Part shown: in pieces, positions 24,290 to 34,291 of the stretch
How the letters are laid out: every line of letters begins with the position of its first letter
Position numbering within the stretch: the first letter of the stretch is position 1
DNA from: Pseudomonadota bacterium
Lineage (GTDB): Bacteria > Pseudomonadota > Alphaproteobacteria > Rhizobiales > Xanthobacteraceae
NCBI GenBank assembly: GCA_023451825.1
Contig: JAEXYA010000050.1
Span: 124,001 to 188,000 of the forward strand
Length of the DNA: 64,000 nt
Direction of reading: 5' to 3'
Notes under the pieces: model-generated
What the model saw: the letters and a program-made list of their open reading frames with translations, nothing else
Database searches by the model: none
Told to the model about the DNA's origin: nothing
Made by a program: the position numbers and the translations under genes

Positions 24290-27007
24290 ATGACGATCCA
24301 ACAAGCCATTACCGCCCCGGAACCAACGGTGCCTGCCGCCGACGACACCAAGGTGTCGCCGATGATGCAGCAGTATCTCGAGATCAAGGCCGCCAATCCC
24401 GGCCTGCTGCTGTTCTACCGGATGGGGGATTTTTACGAGATCTTCTTCGAGGATGCGGAACTGGCCTCGCGTTCCCTCGGCATCGTGCTGACCAAGCGCG
24501 GCAAGCATCAGGGCATGGACATCCCCATGTGCGGCGTGCCCGTGGTACGCGCCGACGAGTATCTGCACCGCCTGATCGCGCTCGGCATCCGTGTTGCCGT
24601 CTGCGAGCAGATGGAGGATCCGGCGGAAGCGAAGAAGCGCGGCAGCAAGAGCGTCGTGCGGCGCGACGTCGTCCGCGTGGTGACGCCGGGCACGCTGACC
24701 GAAGACAATCTGCTGGACGCGCGGGCCAACAACTACCTGATGGCGATCGCGCGGGCGAAGGGCGGCGACCGCATCGGTCTCGCCTGGATCGATATTTCGA
24801 CGGCGGAATTCATCGTCACCGAATGCGCGATCGGCGAACTCGGTGCGACCCTGGCGCGTATCAATCCCAATGAAGTGATCGTGACAGATGCGCTCTATAG
24901 CGATCCCGATCTCAGCCAGCTGTTGCGCGAACTCTCGGCGGTGACGCCGCTGACCCGCGACGTATTCGACACGGCCACCGCCGAACGCCGCCTGTGCGAT
25001 TATTTCGCTGTTGCCACTATGGATGGTCTCAGCGCGATGTCGCGGCTTGAAGCCACCGCCGCTGCCGCTTGCGTCACCTATGTGGAGCGCACCCAGATCG
25101 GCAAGCGCATCCCGCTGTCGCCGCCGACCCGTGAGGCCATCGGCACCACGATGGCGATCGATCCGGCGACGCGTGCCAATCTCGAGCTGACGCGCACCCT
25201 CGGCGGCGAGCGCAAGGGTTCGCTGCTCGATGCGATCGACTGCACGGTGACGGCGGCCGGCTCGCGCCTTTTGGCACAGCGGCTGGCAGCACCGCTCACC
25301 GATGCTGCCGGTATTGCGCGCCGCCACGATGCGGTTGCGGCTTTTGTTGCCGATAGCGGCCTGCGCGACGATCTGCGTTCTGCGCTGAAAGTCGCGCCGG
25401 ACATGTCGCGTGCGCTGGCGCGGCTCTTGGTCGGTCGCGGCGGTCCGCGCGATCTGGTTTGTATCCGCGATGGCGTGATGGCCGCGGATCAGGTGCTGGA
25501 TCGGCTAAACGCCGTCGAAAACGTGCCGACTGAAATCGCCGCGGCGATGGCCGGCCTGCGCCGCCCGTCGCGTGAACTCGCTGCGACCTTTGCCCGCGCG
25601 CTCGATGATGACCTGCCGCTGATGAAGCGCGATGGCGGTTTCGTGCGCGAAGGGTTTGAGCCCGTGCTCGACGAGACGCGCAATCTGCGCGATGCGTCGC
25701 GGCTGGTGGTCGCCTCGATGCAGGCGCGCTATGCCGAGGACACCGGCGTCAAAGGACTGAAGATCCGGCACAACAATGTGCTCGGCTATTTCGTCGAAGT
25801 GACCGCGCAGCATGGTGATAAGCTGATGCAGCCACCGCTGAATGCGACCTTCATCCATCGCCAGACGCTGGCCGGGCAGGTGCGTTTTACCACCTCCGAA
25901 CTCGGCGAGATCGAGGCCAAGATCGCCAATGCCGGCGATCGCGCGCTCGGGCTGGAGCTGGAGATCTTCGAGCGGCTGGCCGCGATGGTCGCGGAGGATT
26001 CCGACGACCTCTATGCGGCGTCGCATGCCTTCGCGCAGCTCGATGTCGCCACCGCGCTGGCGAAGCTCGCGGTGGATGACAATTATGTCCGCCCGGAAGT
26101 CGACGACTCGCTGCTTTTCGCCATCGAAGGCGGCCGGCATCCCGTGGTGGAGCAGGCGCTGCGCCGCAATGGCGAGTCTTTCGTCGCCAATGCCAGCGAT
26201 CTGTCGCCTGGGCCGGGGCAGAAGTCGGGCCAGATCTGGCTGATCACCGGCCCTAACATGGCCGGTAAATCGACCTTCCTGCGCCAGAACGCGCTGATCG
26301 CACTGCTGGCGCAGATCGGCAGTTTCGTGCCGGCCTCGCGCGCGCGGATCGGCATCGTCGATCGGCTGTTCTCGCGTGTCGGCGCCGCCGACGATCTCGC
26401 ACGCGGGCGTTCGACCTTCATGGTCGAGATGGTGGAGACCGCCGTTATCCTGAATCAGGCCACCGAACGGGCGCTGGTGATCCTCGACGAGATCGGTCGC
26501 GGCACGGCGACGTTTGATGGCCTGTCCATCGCCTGGGCGGCGATCGAGCATCTGCATGAGAGCAATCGCTGTCGCGCGCTGTTCGCGACGCATTATCACG
26601 AGCTGACGCAGCTCTCCGCAAAACTGCCGCGGTTGTTCAATGCCACGGTGCGGGTGAAGGAGTGGCATGGCGATGTCGTGTTCCTGCACGAGGTGCTGCC
26701 GGGCTCGGCGGATCGCTCCTATGGCATCCAGGTCGCCAAACTCGCGGGCCTGCCACCGGCAGTGATTTCGCGGGCGAAGGCGGTGCTGGCGAAACTGGAA
26801 GCGCAGGATCGCGGGCAGGGCGCCAAGGTGCTGGTGGACGATCTCCCGCTATTCGCCATCACCTCGCGCGCGCCGGAAGAAGAGCGGCCGCCTAGCGAGG
26901 CGGATCTGTTGATGGAGGCCGTGAAGGCGCTGCATCCGGACGAGATGTCGCCGCGCGAGGCGCTGGATGCGCTTTATGCGCTCAAGGCGAAATTGCCGAA
27001 GGGCTAG
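24290..27007 (+). CDS. mutS: DNA mismatch repair protein
   Basis: A 905-residue mismatch sensor ATPase. The mismatch-recognition domain has the RMGDFYEIFF motif near residue 46, where F and E contact the mispair. The connector, lever and clamp domains follow. The ATPase has Walker A GPNMAGKST near residue 654, DEIGRGTATFDG (Walker B region) and FATHYHELTQL. The full family length is present. ATG 24290 is used. The stop shares four bases (CTAG) with that of the converging membrane gene. Confidence 0.97.
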   Translation: MTIQQAITAPEPTVPAADDTKVSPMMQQYLEIKAANPGLLLFYRMGDFYEIFFEDAELASRSLGIVLTKRGKHQGMDIPMCGVPVVRADEYLHRLIALGIRVAVCEQMEDPAEAKKRGSKSVVRRDVVRVVTPGTLTEDNLLDARANNYLMAIARAKGGDRIGLAWIDISTAEFIVTECAIGELGATLARINPNEVIVTDALYSDPDLSQLLRELSAVTPLTRDVFDTATAERRLCDYFAVATMDGLSAMSRLEATAAAACVTYVERTQIGKRIPLSPPTREAIGTTMAIDPATRANLELTRTLGGERKGSLLDAIDCTVTAAGSRLLAQRLAAPLTDAAGIARRHDAVAAFVADSGLRDDLRSALKVAPDMSRALARLLVGRGGPRDLVCIRDGVMAADQVLDRLNAVENVPTEIAAAMAGLRRPSRELAATFARALDDDLPLMKRDGGFVREGFEPVLDETRNLRDASRLVVASMQARYAEDTGVKGLKIRHNNVLGYFVEVTAQHGDKLMQPPLNATFIHRQTLAGQVRFTTSELGEIEAKIANAGDRALGLELEIFERLAAMVAEDSDDLYAASHAFAQLDVATALAKLAVDDNYVRPEVDDSLLFAIEGGRHPVVEQALRRNGESFVANASDLSPGPGQKSGQIWLITGPNMAGKSTFLRQNALIALLAQIGSFVPASRARIGIVDRLFSRVGAADDLARGRSTFMVEMVETAVILNQATERALVILDEIGRGTATFDGLSIAWAAIEHLHESNRCRALFATHYHELTQLSAKLPRLFNATVRVKEWHGDVVFLHEVLPGSADRSYGIQVAKLAGLPPAVISRAKAVLAKLEAQDRGQGAKVLVDDLPLFAITSRAPEEERPPSEADLLMEAVKALHPDEMSPREALDALYALKAKLPKG

Positions 27008-27801
27008 ACGTAACGCGCGCGCCTGCGGCCCCATCCCCACAAGCCCAAATTCCACGCCATGCAGGTCAGCAGCGCGCTGCTGAGTGCAATCACCGAGCCA
27101 TAGCGCGGCGCCAGCACATGCATCAGCGCCACTGCAATGCCAAAGCCCATCAGGCCCCAGCCGCCATTGGCGATCACGGCGGCGGTCGGCTTGCCGCCGA
27201 TGCGCGGATGCAGGATCAGCATCAGGCTGGTGAAGACGATGGGATAGAGTGCCAGCATGCCTGATCCGGTCGGGCCGATGGTGGCGGAGAGCGTGACGAC
27301 GGCGCCGACCAGCGTGGCGACAAGGGCGGCGCGCAGCGGGATGTCATACCAGCGGCGGGTGATCAGCGGCATCTTCGCGTGCCGGAAGCGCGCCATCAGC
27401 GGCAGGCAGATCGCGAAGGTCACGACATTCACGATGATGCCGGCCGTCAGCGTCCAGTCGATCAGTTGCACGATATAAGCGAGAACGAGCCAGACGATAA
27501 CCGCGGCGCCGAGGCTGACGACCACATTGTTGCGCTGCGCCAGCAGGATATAGGTCAGCCCGAGAAACATCGTCGCGGCATTGATCGGCAGGCTCGCCAG
27601 CGCGCCCTGCGCGATGAAGGCGGCGTCGTGATCCATGGCGAGGAAGACATAGGACGGGCCGGCGGAGATCGGCAGCGTCGCCACCAGAGCGCCGATCACC
27701 GGGCCGGAGCGCTCGGTGATGATGGAGGCAGAGATCACGAAGGCAGCGGTGATCGCCATGCGCAGAATCAGAATGGCGACGAAGGCGATGTCGGGGGACA
27801 T
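27004..27801 (-). CDS. Integral membrane protein of unknown function
   Basis: A 265-residue protein with about eight hydrophobic helices, starting MSPDIAFVAILILRMAITAAFV. Conserved-looking loops include ITERSGPVIGALVATLPISAGPSYVFLA and GPTGSGMLALYPIVFTSLMLILHPRIGG. The helical pattern and PVIGALVATLP-type loops resemble small-molecule transporters, but no family is certain. The start at 27801 is chosen because the upstream extension is hydrophilic and repeat-derived. It ends in a CTAG overlap with mutS. Confidence 0.7.
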   Translation of the reverse strand: MSPDIAFVAILILRMAITAAFVISASIITERSGPVIGALVATLPISAGPSYVFLAMDHDAAFIAQGALASLPINAATMFLGLTYILLAQRNNVVVSLGAAVIVWLVLAYIVQLIDWTLTAGIIVNVVTFAICLPLMARFRHAKMPLITRRWYDIPLRAALVATLVGAVVTLSATIGPTGSGMLALYPIVFTSLMLILHPRIGGKPTAAVIANGGWGLMGFGIAVALMHVLAPRYGSVIALSSALLTCMAWNLGLWGWGRRRARYV

Positions 27802-27838
27802 TTGTTGTTCTTCTCCACGTTGTGCCGAGTAAGCAGAC

Positions 27839-27867
27839 GTGGATGGCCGGGACAAGCCCGGCCATGG
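27839..27867. repeat. Short REP-like hairpin
   Basis: Arms atggccggg and cccggccat with a five-base loop, in the gap between the OsmC gene stop and the membrane gene start. Confidence 0.6.
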
Positions 27868-27880
27868 CAGAACAGGGTTG

Positions 27881-28390
27881 TCAGACCCGATTGAGCGCGA
27901 CCGACACTTTCGGGCCGTTCTTGATGGTCTGATACACGACGCAATAGCGCTCGGTGAGCTTGAGCAGCAGATCGAGCTTGTCTTGCGGTGCATCCGTCTC
28001 GACATCGAAGCGCAGGCGGATTTCGGCGAAGCCGACCGGGGCCTCCTTGTCGACGCCGAGCGTGCCGCGAAAATCGAGATCGCCTTCGGCGACCACGTTG
28101 CCGGACTTCAGCGGAATCTCGACGGCGGTGGCGACGGATTTCAGCGTGACGCCGGCACAGGCGACGAGGGCTTCCAGCAGCATGTCGCCGGAGCAGAGTT
28201 CGAGGCCGGAGCCGCCGGTGGCTGGATGCAGGCCGGCGGCGGCGATCTGACGTCCGGTCTCGACCTTGCAGGCGATGCCGTCATGGTCGATGGAGCCTTT
28301 GGCCTTCAGCGTGATGAAGGCTGCTTGCGGATCGGTCTTGTAGCGTTCCTTGATCGGTGCCTGGGTGGCGCGGAGCGTGGCGGCGTCCAT
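27881..28390 (-). CDS. OsmC family protein
   Basis: A 169-residue protein of the OsmC/Ohr superfamily, whose characterised members reduce organic hydroperoxides with paired cysteines. Two cysteines are in the expected relation: ELCSGDMLLEALVACAG and TERYCVVYQTIKNG. The pattern is the general OsmC class rather than Ohr. It lies upstream of the membrane gene and downstream of the ABC importer genes, all on the minus strand. The true substrate is unknown. Confidence 0.85.
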   Translation of the reverse strand: MDAATLRATQAPIKERYKTDPQAAFITLKAKGSIDHDGIACKVETGRQIAAAGLHPATGGSGLELCSGDMLLEALVACAGVTLKSVATAVEIPLKSGNVVAEGDLDFRGTLGVDKEAPVGFAEIRLRFDVETDAPQDKLDLLLKLTERYCVVYQTIKNGPKVSVALNRV

Positions 28391-28446
28391 GATGGCTCTC
28401 CCTGAGTTTTGTTAGTTGCAGCTTGTAGGCGCGTGGCGCAGCGATG

Positions 28447-29226
28447 TCACCACCAGGCGCCGACGGCCTCGGCAGGTGCGTGATCCGGCACGTCTCGATC
28501 AAGTGAACGATCAAGAGCCGTCAGCACGCGTTTCTTCACCGCATCGAACAGCGGCGATGCGCGATCGCGCGGGCGCGCGAGACCGACATCGATCTCGGCG
28601 AACAGCCGCCCCGGTCGCGGGCGCATCACCAGCACGCGGTCGGCCAGCACCACGGCCTCATCCACATCATGGGTGACGAGGATCAGCGTCGGCCGCGTAT
28701 CGGCCCAGAGGTCGAGCAGATGATCCTGCAGATCGCGGCGGGTAAACGCATCGAGGGCGGAGAATGGCTCGTCGAGCAACAGCACCTCCGGCTGCGGCAC
28801 CAGCGAGCGTGCGATGGCAACGCGTTGCGCCTGTCCGCCGGAGAGTTCGCGCGGCCAGGCTTTTGCCTTGTCGGACAGGCCGACGCGGGCCAGCGCCTGG
28901 GCTACCTTCTCGCGGCGTGTGGCAGCCGGCAGGTCGGCGAGACCGAAGCCGATATTGTCGGCGACATTCAGCCAGGGCAGCAGCCGCGGCTCCTGGAAGA
29001 TGATGCCGATCTTCTCATGCGGTGCGGAGATGTCGATATCGTCGATGCGGATCGTGCCGGTCGATGCGCGGTCGAGACCGGCGACGGCACGCAGCAGCGT
29101 GGACTTGCCGCAGCCGGAGCCACCGATGATGGCGATGATCTCGCCCTGCGGGATGCGCGCATTGAAGCGCTCCAGCGCATGGACACCGTTGGGATAGGTC
29201 TTGCCGACCGTGTCGAGCGTGAGCAT
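28447..29226 (-). CDS. ABC transporter ATP-binding protein, nitrate/sulfonate/taurine family
   Basis: A 259-residue ATPase: Walker A GGSGCGKST, Q-loop GIIFQEPRLLPW, signature LSGGQAQRVAIARSL, Walker B VLLLDEPFSALD and switch His in LVTHDVDEAV. The EPRLLPW loop and the overall length fit the SsuB/TauB/NrtD group. The start overlaps the permease stop (TGATG), so both come from one message. It powers the importer made with the permease at 29226-30062 and binding protein at 30238-31212. Confidence 0.93.
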   Translation of the reverse strand: MLTLDTVGKTYPNGVHALERFNARIPQGEIIAIIGGSGCGKSTLLRAVAGLDRASTGTIRIDDIDISAPHEKIGIIFQEPRLLPWLNVADNIGFGLADLPAATRREKVAQALARVGLSDKAKAWPRELSGGQAQRVAIARSLVPQPEVLLLDEPFSALDAFTRRDLQDHLLDLWADTRPTLILVTHDVDEAVVLADRVLVMRPRPGRLFAEIDVGLARPRDRASPLFDAVKKRVLTALDRSLDRDVPDHAPAEAVGAWW

Positions 29227-30062
29227 CAGGCTTCTCCACCCGGACGGAACGCATCCTGCCAGCGCAGCAGTGGCGCGGTGAGGCGCTCGATCAGCCAGTC
29301 GGTGGTCTTGCCGAGCAGCGCGAAAATGGTGATGGCGGCGAGGATCTGCGCGGGCTTGCCGAGCTGCTGGCCGTCGATCAGGAGATAGCCGAGCCCTTCG
29401 GAGGCGCCCATGAATTCGGCGGCGACCACGAACATCCAGCCGAGCCCGAGGCCGACACGCAGCGCCACAACATAGGCCGGCAGCACCGCGGGCAGCAGGA
29501 TGCGGCGGATCATGGCGGGGCCGGAGAGGCGGAAGGTGCGACCGACCTCGACGATCTTGCGATCGACCGAAAGGATGGCGCCCATCACGCCGAGATAGAC
29601 CGGGAAGAACACGCCGACCGCGATCAGCGCGACTTTGGACGTTTCAAAAATGCCGAGCCACAGGATGAACAGCGGCACCCAGGCGATGGAGGGAATGGCG
29701 CGCAGCGCCTGCACGGTGGGATCGAGCAGCCGACGCGCGATGCCCCAATAACCGGAGATGGCGCCGAGCAATGTGCCGGCGATGACGCCGAAGCCGAAAC
29801 CGGCGGCGACGCGGATCAGTGTGGTGGTGACGTGTTTGGCGAGTTCGCCGCTTTGCGCGAGCTCGGTGATGGTGGCGATGACACGCGACGGCGGCGGCAC
29901 GAGGCGGCCGTTGGACCAGCCGGCCCAGACGGCGGCTTCCCAGGCGAGCGCGAGGGTGAGGGGGAGCACGATGCCGAGGAGCGGACGGGCGAGGCGCAAG
30001 CGCGGATTGGGCGCGCGTTGCTCGGTATTTAAGGTAGCGGGTGTTTCCAGCGTCATGGTCAT
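29226..30062 (-). CDS. ABC transporter permease, nitrate/sulfonate/taurine family
   Basis: A 278-residue inner-membrane protein with about six helices and the coupling motif EVGRTFRLSGPAMIRRILLPAVLP (EAA loop). The block RAIPSIAWVPLFILWLGI is highly typical of SsuC/TauC permeases. ATG 30062 is used, since the upstream extension is repeat-derived. It is separated from the binding protein gene by a large nested inverted repeat, which might lower its expression relative to the receptor. Confidence 0.92.
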   Translation of the reverse strand: MTMTLETPATLNTEQRAPNPRLRLARPLLGIVLPLTLALAWEAAVWAGWSNGRLVPPPSRVIATITELAQSGELAKHVTTTLIRVAAGFGFGVIAGTLLGAISGYWGIARRLLDPTVQALRAIPSIAWVPLFILWLGIFETSKVALIAVGVFFPVYLGVMGAILSVDRKIVEVGRTFRLSGPAMIRRILLPAVLPAYVVALRVGLGLGWMFVVAAEFMGASEGLGYLLIDGQQLGKPAQILAAITIFALLGKTTDWLIERLTAPLLRWQDAFRPGGEA

Positions 30063-30110
30063 GGGAGACTGCGTCTCTTTCGATAGTTGGGCTTCCAGAC
30101 CTCTCAACCG

Positions 30111-30229
30111 GTCATCCCGGCGAATGCCGGGATCCATACACGCTGGAGAGACAGTGATGACGCCGTGGTTGAGGCCAGCGCTCAACCACGGCGTCGGAGG
30201 TTATGGATCCCGGCGTTCGCCGGGATGAC
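30111..30229. repeat. Nested inverted repeat inside the ABC importer operon (family I)
   Basis: Outer arms gtcatcccggcgaatgccgg and ccggcgttcgccgggatgac; inner arms gacgccgtggttgag and ctcaaccacggcgtc are perfect over 15 bases with a seven-base loop. The element sits between the binding protein stop and the permease start. Confidence 0.9.
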
Positions 30230-30237
30230 GGCTGAGT

Positions 30238-31212
30238 TTAGCTCTTCGGCAATGGAATCTGGTCGTCGATCAGCGCATCCACCGTGGCCTTCACGTCTAC
30301 CTTTGCATCGATCACCCCGGCCTGCTGCAACGCTAGGCCTGCAGCCAAAATCGACTCGCGCTGCGGTGCGCCGATGCGGCTGTGGGTGAGTTCGGTGCGC
30401 TCCTTGAGCTGCTTGTCGACCACAGCCTCGGGCAGTTTTGTCACGCCGATGAAAGCCTTCTTCAGCTCCGGATAATTCTCCAGCGAATATTTGCGCGCGT
30501 CTTCATAGACGGCGAGCACGCGGCGGGCGGCGTCCGGATAGTCCTTCAAAAATTGCTCGCGGACATTCAGGACGCCCCAGGTGTTCGCCTCGGGCTTGCG
30601 GAAGAACAGTTTTGCACCGTCCTCGACCTCGGCCTGCGCCATCATCGGATCGAGGCCGGCCCATGCGTCCACATCGCCGCGGATCAACGCGGCCTTGCCG
30701 TCGGCGTGCTGCAAGAGGACCGGCGTGATGTCCTTGTCCGTCAGCTTGGCATCGAGCAAAGCGCGGACCAGAAAGATGTGAGGATCGGTGCCGCGGGTCA
30801 CCGCGACGCGCTTGCCCTTGAGATCGGCGACCGATGTGATCTTCGAGTCCTTGCCCGTCACCAGTGCGGTCCATTCCGGCCGCGAATAGACATAGACCGA
30901 TTTGATCGGATTGCCGTTGATCTTCGCCACAAGCGCGGCGGAGCCAGCAGTGGAGCCGAAATCGATCGAGCCGGCATTGAGGAATTCGAGCGCCTTGTTG
31001 GAACCGGCCGACTGCACCCAGGTGATCTTGATGCCGTCCTTGGCGAATTCCTTCTCCAGCAGGCCGTTCTGCTTGAGGATGATCGAGACCGGATTATAGG
31101 TCGCCCAGTCGAGCCGGATCTCTTTGAGCGGATCGGCGGCAAAGGCAGTGGCCGGCAGCAGCGCCGCGCCAACGATCAGACCGGCGACAGCGCGCCGTGA
31201 TAGGCTGAACAT
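30238..31212 (-). CDS. ABC transporter substrate-binding protein, aliphatic sulfonate type
   Basis: A 324-residue receptor with a signal peptide of about 25 residues ending AFAA. The fold is that of the NMT1/SsuA group: LDWATYNPVSIILKQNGLLEKEF, ALEFLNAGSIDFGSTAGSAAL, KGKRVAVTRGTDPH and GDVDAWAGLDPMMAQAE. It should bind an aliphatic sulfonate, taurine or similar small anion. No ssuD or tauD oxygenase is present here, so the substrate is uncertain. It is the first gene of the importer operon, divergent from glnD. Confidence 0.9.
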   Translation of the reverse strand: MFSLSRRAVAGLIVGAALLPATAFAADPLKEIRLDWATYNPVSIILKQNGLLEKEFAKDGIKITWVQSAGSNKALEFLNAGSIDFGSTAGSAALVAKINGNPIKSVYVYSRPEWTALVTGKDSKITSVADLKGKRVAVTRGTDPHIFLVRALLDAKLTDKDITPVLLQHADGKAALIRGDVDAWAGLDPMMAQAEVEDGAKLFFRKPEANTWGVLNVREQFLKDYPDAARRVLAVYEDARKYSLENYPELKKAFIGVTKLPEAVVDKQLKERTELTHSRIGAPQRESILAAGLALQQAGVIDAKVDVKATVDALIDDQIPLPKS

Positions 31213-31479
31213 TCGAATCTCCCCTGAATTGATGTTCGTCCCTGCGCGCCAGCCACCTCCATCCAGCGTGCCGAAACCAACCGGACAGCACCGCGCTGCG
31301 ATGCAAAAACTTCGTGTAATTTCAATTGCTTATGCGGTTTCGTCAACGAGAAGATATTGTGCGCCGATGCGCTCGCTTTGAGGATGTCGTTTCTCCGATT
31401 GCGCAAATGGCAGCATGAACTAACTGTTGGATCACAATCACCGTGACAGCGCGGGTGCTGTCCGATATCCGGGATGCCT

Positions 31480-34287
31480 ATGGACAGTGCTGTGCTGAAG
31501 ACCGAGACGGCCCCCGAGATCGCATTCGACACGGCGCGCATCGCCGCCGAGATCGACGCACTTGCTGCGGAGCATCGCGGCAAGAGCGACCTGTTTCGCG
31601 CTGCACTGGCGAAGCTGCTCAAGGCCGAATTGATGACGGCACGCGAGGCAGCCGAGGCCGTGTTGCTCAGGGATCGCCATGGCCGGCGCTGCGCCGAGCG
31701 GCTCTGCGATGTGCAGGACGACATCATCCGCCTGCTGTTCAATGCGGCGATCAAGCATCTCTATCACGCGCCGTTGCCGTCGAGCGGCGAGCGGATGTCG
31801 GTGGTCTCCACCGGCGGCTATGGCCGCGGGCTGATGGCGCCGGAGTCGGACATCGATCTGCTGTTCGTGCTGCCTTACAAGCAGACCGCCTGGGGCGAAC
31901 AGGTCGCCGAAGTCATTCTCTATTGCCTGTGGGACATGGGACTGAAGGTCGGCCACGCCACCCGTTCGGTGGACGAGTCGATCCGCCAGGCGCGGGGCGA
32001 CATGACCATTCGCACTGCGATCCTCGAGACGCGTTTCCTCGCGGGCGACAAAGAGCTCTACGAAGAACTGGTCAAGCGATTCGATGAAGAGGTGGTGCAG
32101 GGCACTGCGGCTGAATTCGTGGCAGCGAAGCTGGCCGAGCGCGAGGAGCGCCATCGCCGCGGCGGCCAGTCGCGCTATCTGGTCGAACCGAACGTCAAGG
32201 ACGGCAAGGGCGGGCTGCGCGACCTGCACACCGTGTTCTGGATCGCGAAATATGTTTATCGCGTGCGCGACAGCAAGGAGCTGGTGGCGCGCGGCGTGTT
32301 CGATGCGCAGGAATACCGCACCTTCAAGCGCTGCGAGGATTTTCTCTGGTCGGTCCGCTGCAACATCCACTTCCTGACCAAGCGGCCGGAAGAGCGGCTG
32401 TCCTTCGACCTGCAGCGCGAGATCGCGGTGCGGCTCGGCTATACCTCGCACCCCGGCATGCAGGACGTCGAACGCTTCATGAAGCACTACTTCCTGATCG
32501 CTAAGGAAGTCGGCGACCTCACCGCGATCCTGTGCGCCAAGCTCGAAGACCAGCAGGCGAAGCCCGCGCCGGCGCTGACGCGCATGATGGCCAAGCTGAT
32601 GCCGGAGACCAAGCGTCGCCGCGTGCCGGGTAGCGACTCATTCATCATCGACAACAATCGTATCAATCTCGCGGCGCCCGATGTCTTCAAGGAAGACCCG
32701 GTCAACCTGCTGCGATTCTTCCGCCTGGCGCAGAAGAACAATCTCGCCTTCCATCCGGATGCGATGCGCGCAGCGACGCGCTCGCTGCGGCTGATCACGC
32801 CGGCGGTGCGCGAGGATTCTGAAGCCAACAAGATTTTTATGGAGATCCTGACCTCGGACAATGCCGAGATCGTGCTGCGGCGAATGAACGAGACCGGTGT
32901 GCTCGGCCACTTCATCCGCGCCTTCGGCCGTATCGTCTCAATGATGCAATTCAACATGTATCACCACTATACGGTGGATGAACATCTGATCCGCTGCATC
33001 GGCATCCTTCAGGAGATCGAGCGCGGCGGCAATGACGAGTTCACGCTGGCCACCGACTTGATGCGCAAGATTCGTCCGGAGCATCGCGCGGTGATCTATG
33101 TCACCGTGCTGCTGCACGACATTGCCAAGGGGCGGCCGGAGGATCACTCGATCGCCGGCGCCAAGGTGGCGCGGCGGCTGTGTCCGCGGCTCGGCTTCAA
33201 TGCCGGCGACACTGATCTCGTGGCGTGGCTGATCGAGGAGCATCTGACCATGTCCACGGTGGCGCAGTCGCGCGATCTGTCGGACACCAAGACCATCGAG
33301 AATTTTGCCGCCGTCGTGCAATCGGTCGAGCAGATGAAGCTGCTGACGATCCTGACCACGGCGGATATCCGCGGCGTCGGTCCGGGCGTGTGGAACGGCT
33401 GGAAGGCGCAGCTCTTGCGCACGCTGTATTACGAGACCGAGCCGGTGCTCACCGGTGGCTTCTCGGAAGTGAATCGCGCCCAGCGCATCGCCGCAGCACA
33501 AGCGGAATTCCGTCGCGCCTTCACCGAATGGCCGGAGGCGCAGCTCAACGCTTACATCTCGCGGCATTATCCGGCGTACTGGCTGAAGGTCGATCTCGAG
33601 CGCAAGATTCGCCATGCGCGCTTCCTGCAGGCGAGCGAGCAGGCCGGCCACAAGCTGGCGATCAATGTCGGCTTCGACGAAGCGCGCGCTGTCACCGAAC
33701 TGACGATCCTTGCGGTCGATCATCCCTGGCTGCTGTCGATCATCGCCGGTGCCTGCGCAGCAGCGGGTGCGAATATCGTTGACGCGCAGATCTATACGAC
33801 GACGGACGGGCGCGCGCTCGATACGATCGCGATCTCGCGCGAATACGATCGCGATGATGACGAAGGCCGCCGCGCCACGCGGATCGGCGACATGATCGAG
33901 GACGTGCTGGAAGGCAAGGTGCGGCTGCCGGAAACGGTGGCGAAGCGCGCGTCGTCCAGCTCGTCGAAGAAAGCGGCGCTGAAGGCGTTCACCGTGGAGC
34001 CCGAGGTGATCGTCAATAATCAGTGGTCGGATCGCTATACGGTGATCGAGGTCTCGGGTCTCGACCGTCCGGGCCTGTTGTATCAGCTCACCACGGCGAT
34101 CTCGAAACTGAATCTCAACATCGCCTCGGCGCATGTGGCGACGTTTGGCGAGCGTGCGCGCGACGTGTTCTATGTCACCGACCTGCTGGGCGCACAGATC
34201 ACCGCGCCGACGCGTCAGGCGGCGATCAAGCGGGCGCTGATCCATCTGCTGGCGAACAGCGAAGCGGCGGAGAAGCCGGCAGCTTAG
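31480..34287 (+). CDS. glnD: Bifunctional PII uridylyltransferase / uridylyl-removing enzyme
   Basis: A 935-residue nitrogen sensor. The nucleotidyltransferase site is GGYGRGLMAPESDIDLLF near residue 112 (two Asp ligands). The central HD domain has LLHDIAKG near residue 544 for uridylyl removal. Two C-terminal ACT domains (about 730-800 and 850-920) bind glutamine. It uridylylates PII proteins when glutamine is low. The start at 31480 has GGGA five bases upstream; ATG 31474 is an alternative. The ACT domains are intact (DHPWLLSIIAGACAAAG, VSGLDRPGLLYQLT). Confidence 0.97.
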   Translation: MDSAVLKTETAPEIAFDTARIAAEIDALAAEHRGKSDLFRAALAKLLKAELMTAREAAEAVLLRDRHGRRCAERLCDVQDDIIRLLFNAAIKHLYHAPLPSSGERMSVVSTGGYGRGLMAPESDIDLLFVLPYKQTAWGEQVAEVILYCLWDMGLKVGHATRSVDESIRQARGDMTIRTAILETRFLAGDKELYEELVKRFDEEVVQGTAAEFVAAKLAEREERHRRGGQSRYLVEPNVKDGKGGLRDLHTVFWIAKYVYRVRDSKELVARGVFDAQEYRTFKRCEDFLWSVRCNIHFLTKRPEERLSFDLQREIAVRLGYTSHPGMQDVERFMKHYFLIAKEVGDLTAILCAKLEDQQAKPAPALTRMMAKLMPETKRRRVPGSDSFIIDNNRINLAAPDVFKEDPVNLLRFFRLAQKNNLAFHPDAMRAATRSLRLITPAVREDSEANKIFMEILTSDNAEIVLRRMNETGVLGHFIRAFGRIVSMMQFNMYHHYTVDEHLIRCIGILQEIERGGNDEFTLATDLMRKIRPEHRAVIYVTVLLHDIAKGRPEDHSIAGAKVARRLCPRLGFNAGDTDLVAWLIEEHLTMSTVAQSRDLSDTKTIENFAAVVQSVEQMKLLTILTTADIRGVGPGVWNGWKAQLLRTLYYETEPVLTGGFSEVNRAQRIAAAQAEFRRAFTEWPEAQLNAYISRHYPAYWLKVDLERKIRHARFLQASEQAGHKLAINVGFDEARAVTELTILAVDHPWLLSIIAGACAAAGANIVDAQIYTTTDGRALDTIAISREYDRDDDEGRRATRIGDMIEDVLEGKVRLPETVAKRASSSSSKKAALKAFTVEPEVIVNNQWSDRYTVIEVSGLDRPGLLYQLTTAISKLNLNIASAHVATFGERARDVFYVTDLLGAQITAPTRQAAIKRALIHLLANSEAAEKPAA

Positions 34288-34291
34288 CGCC

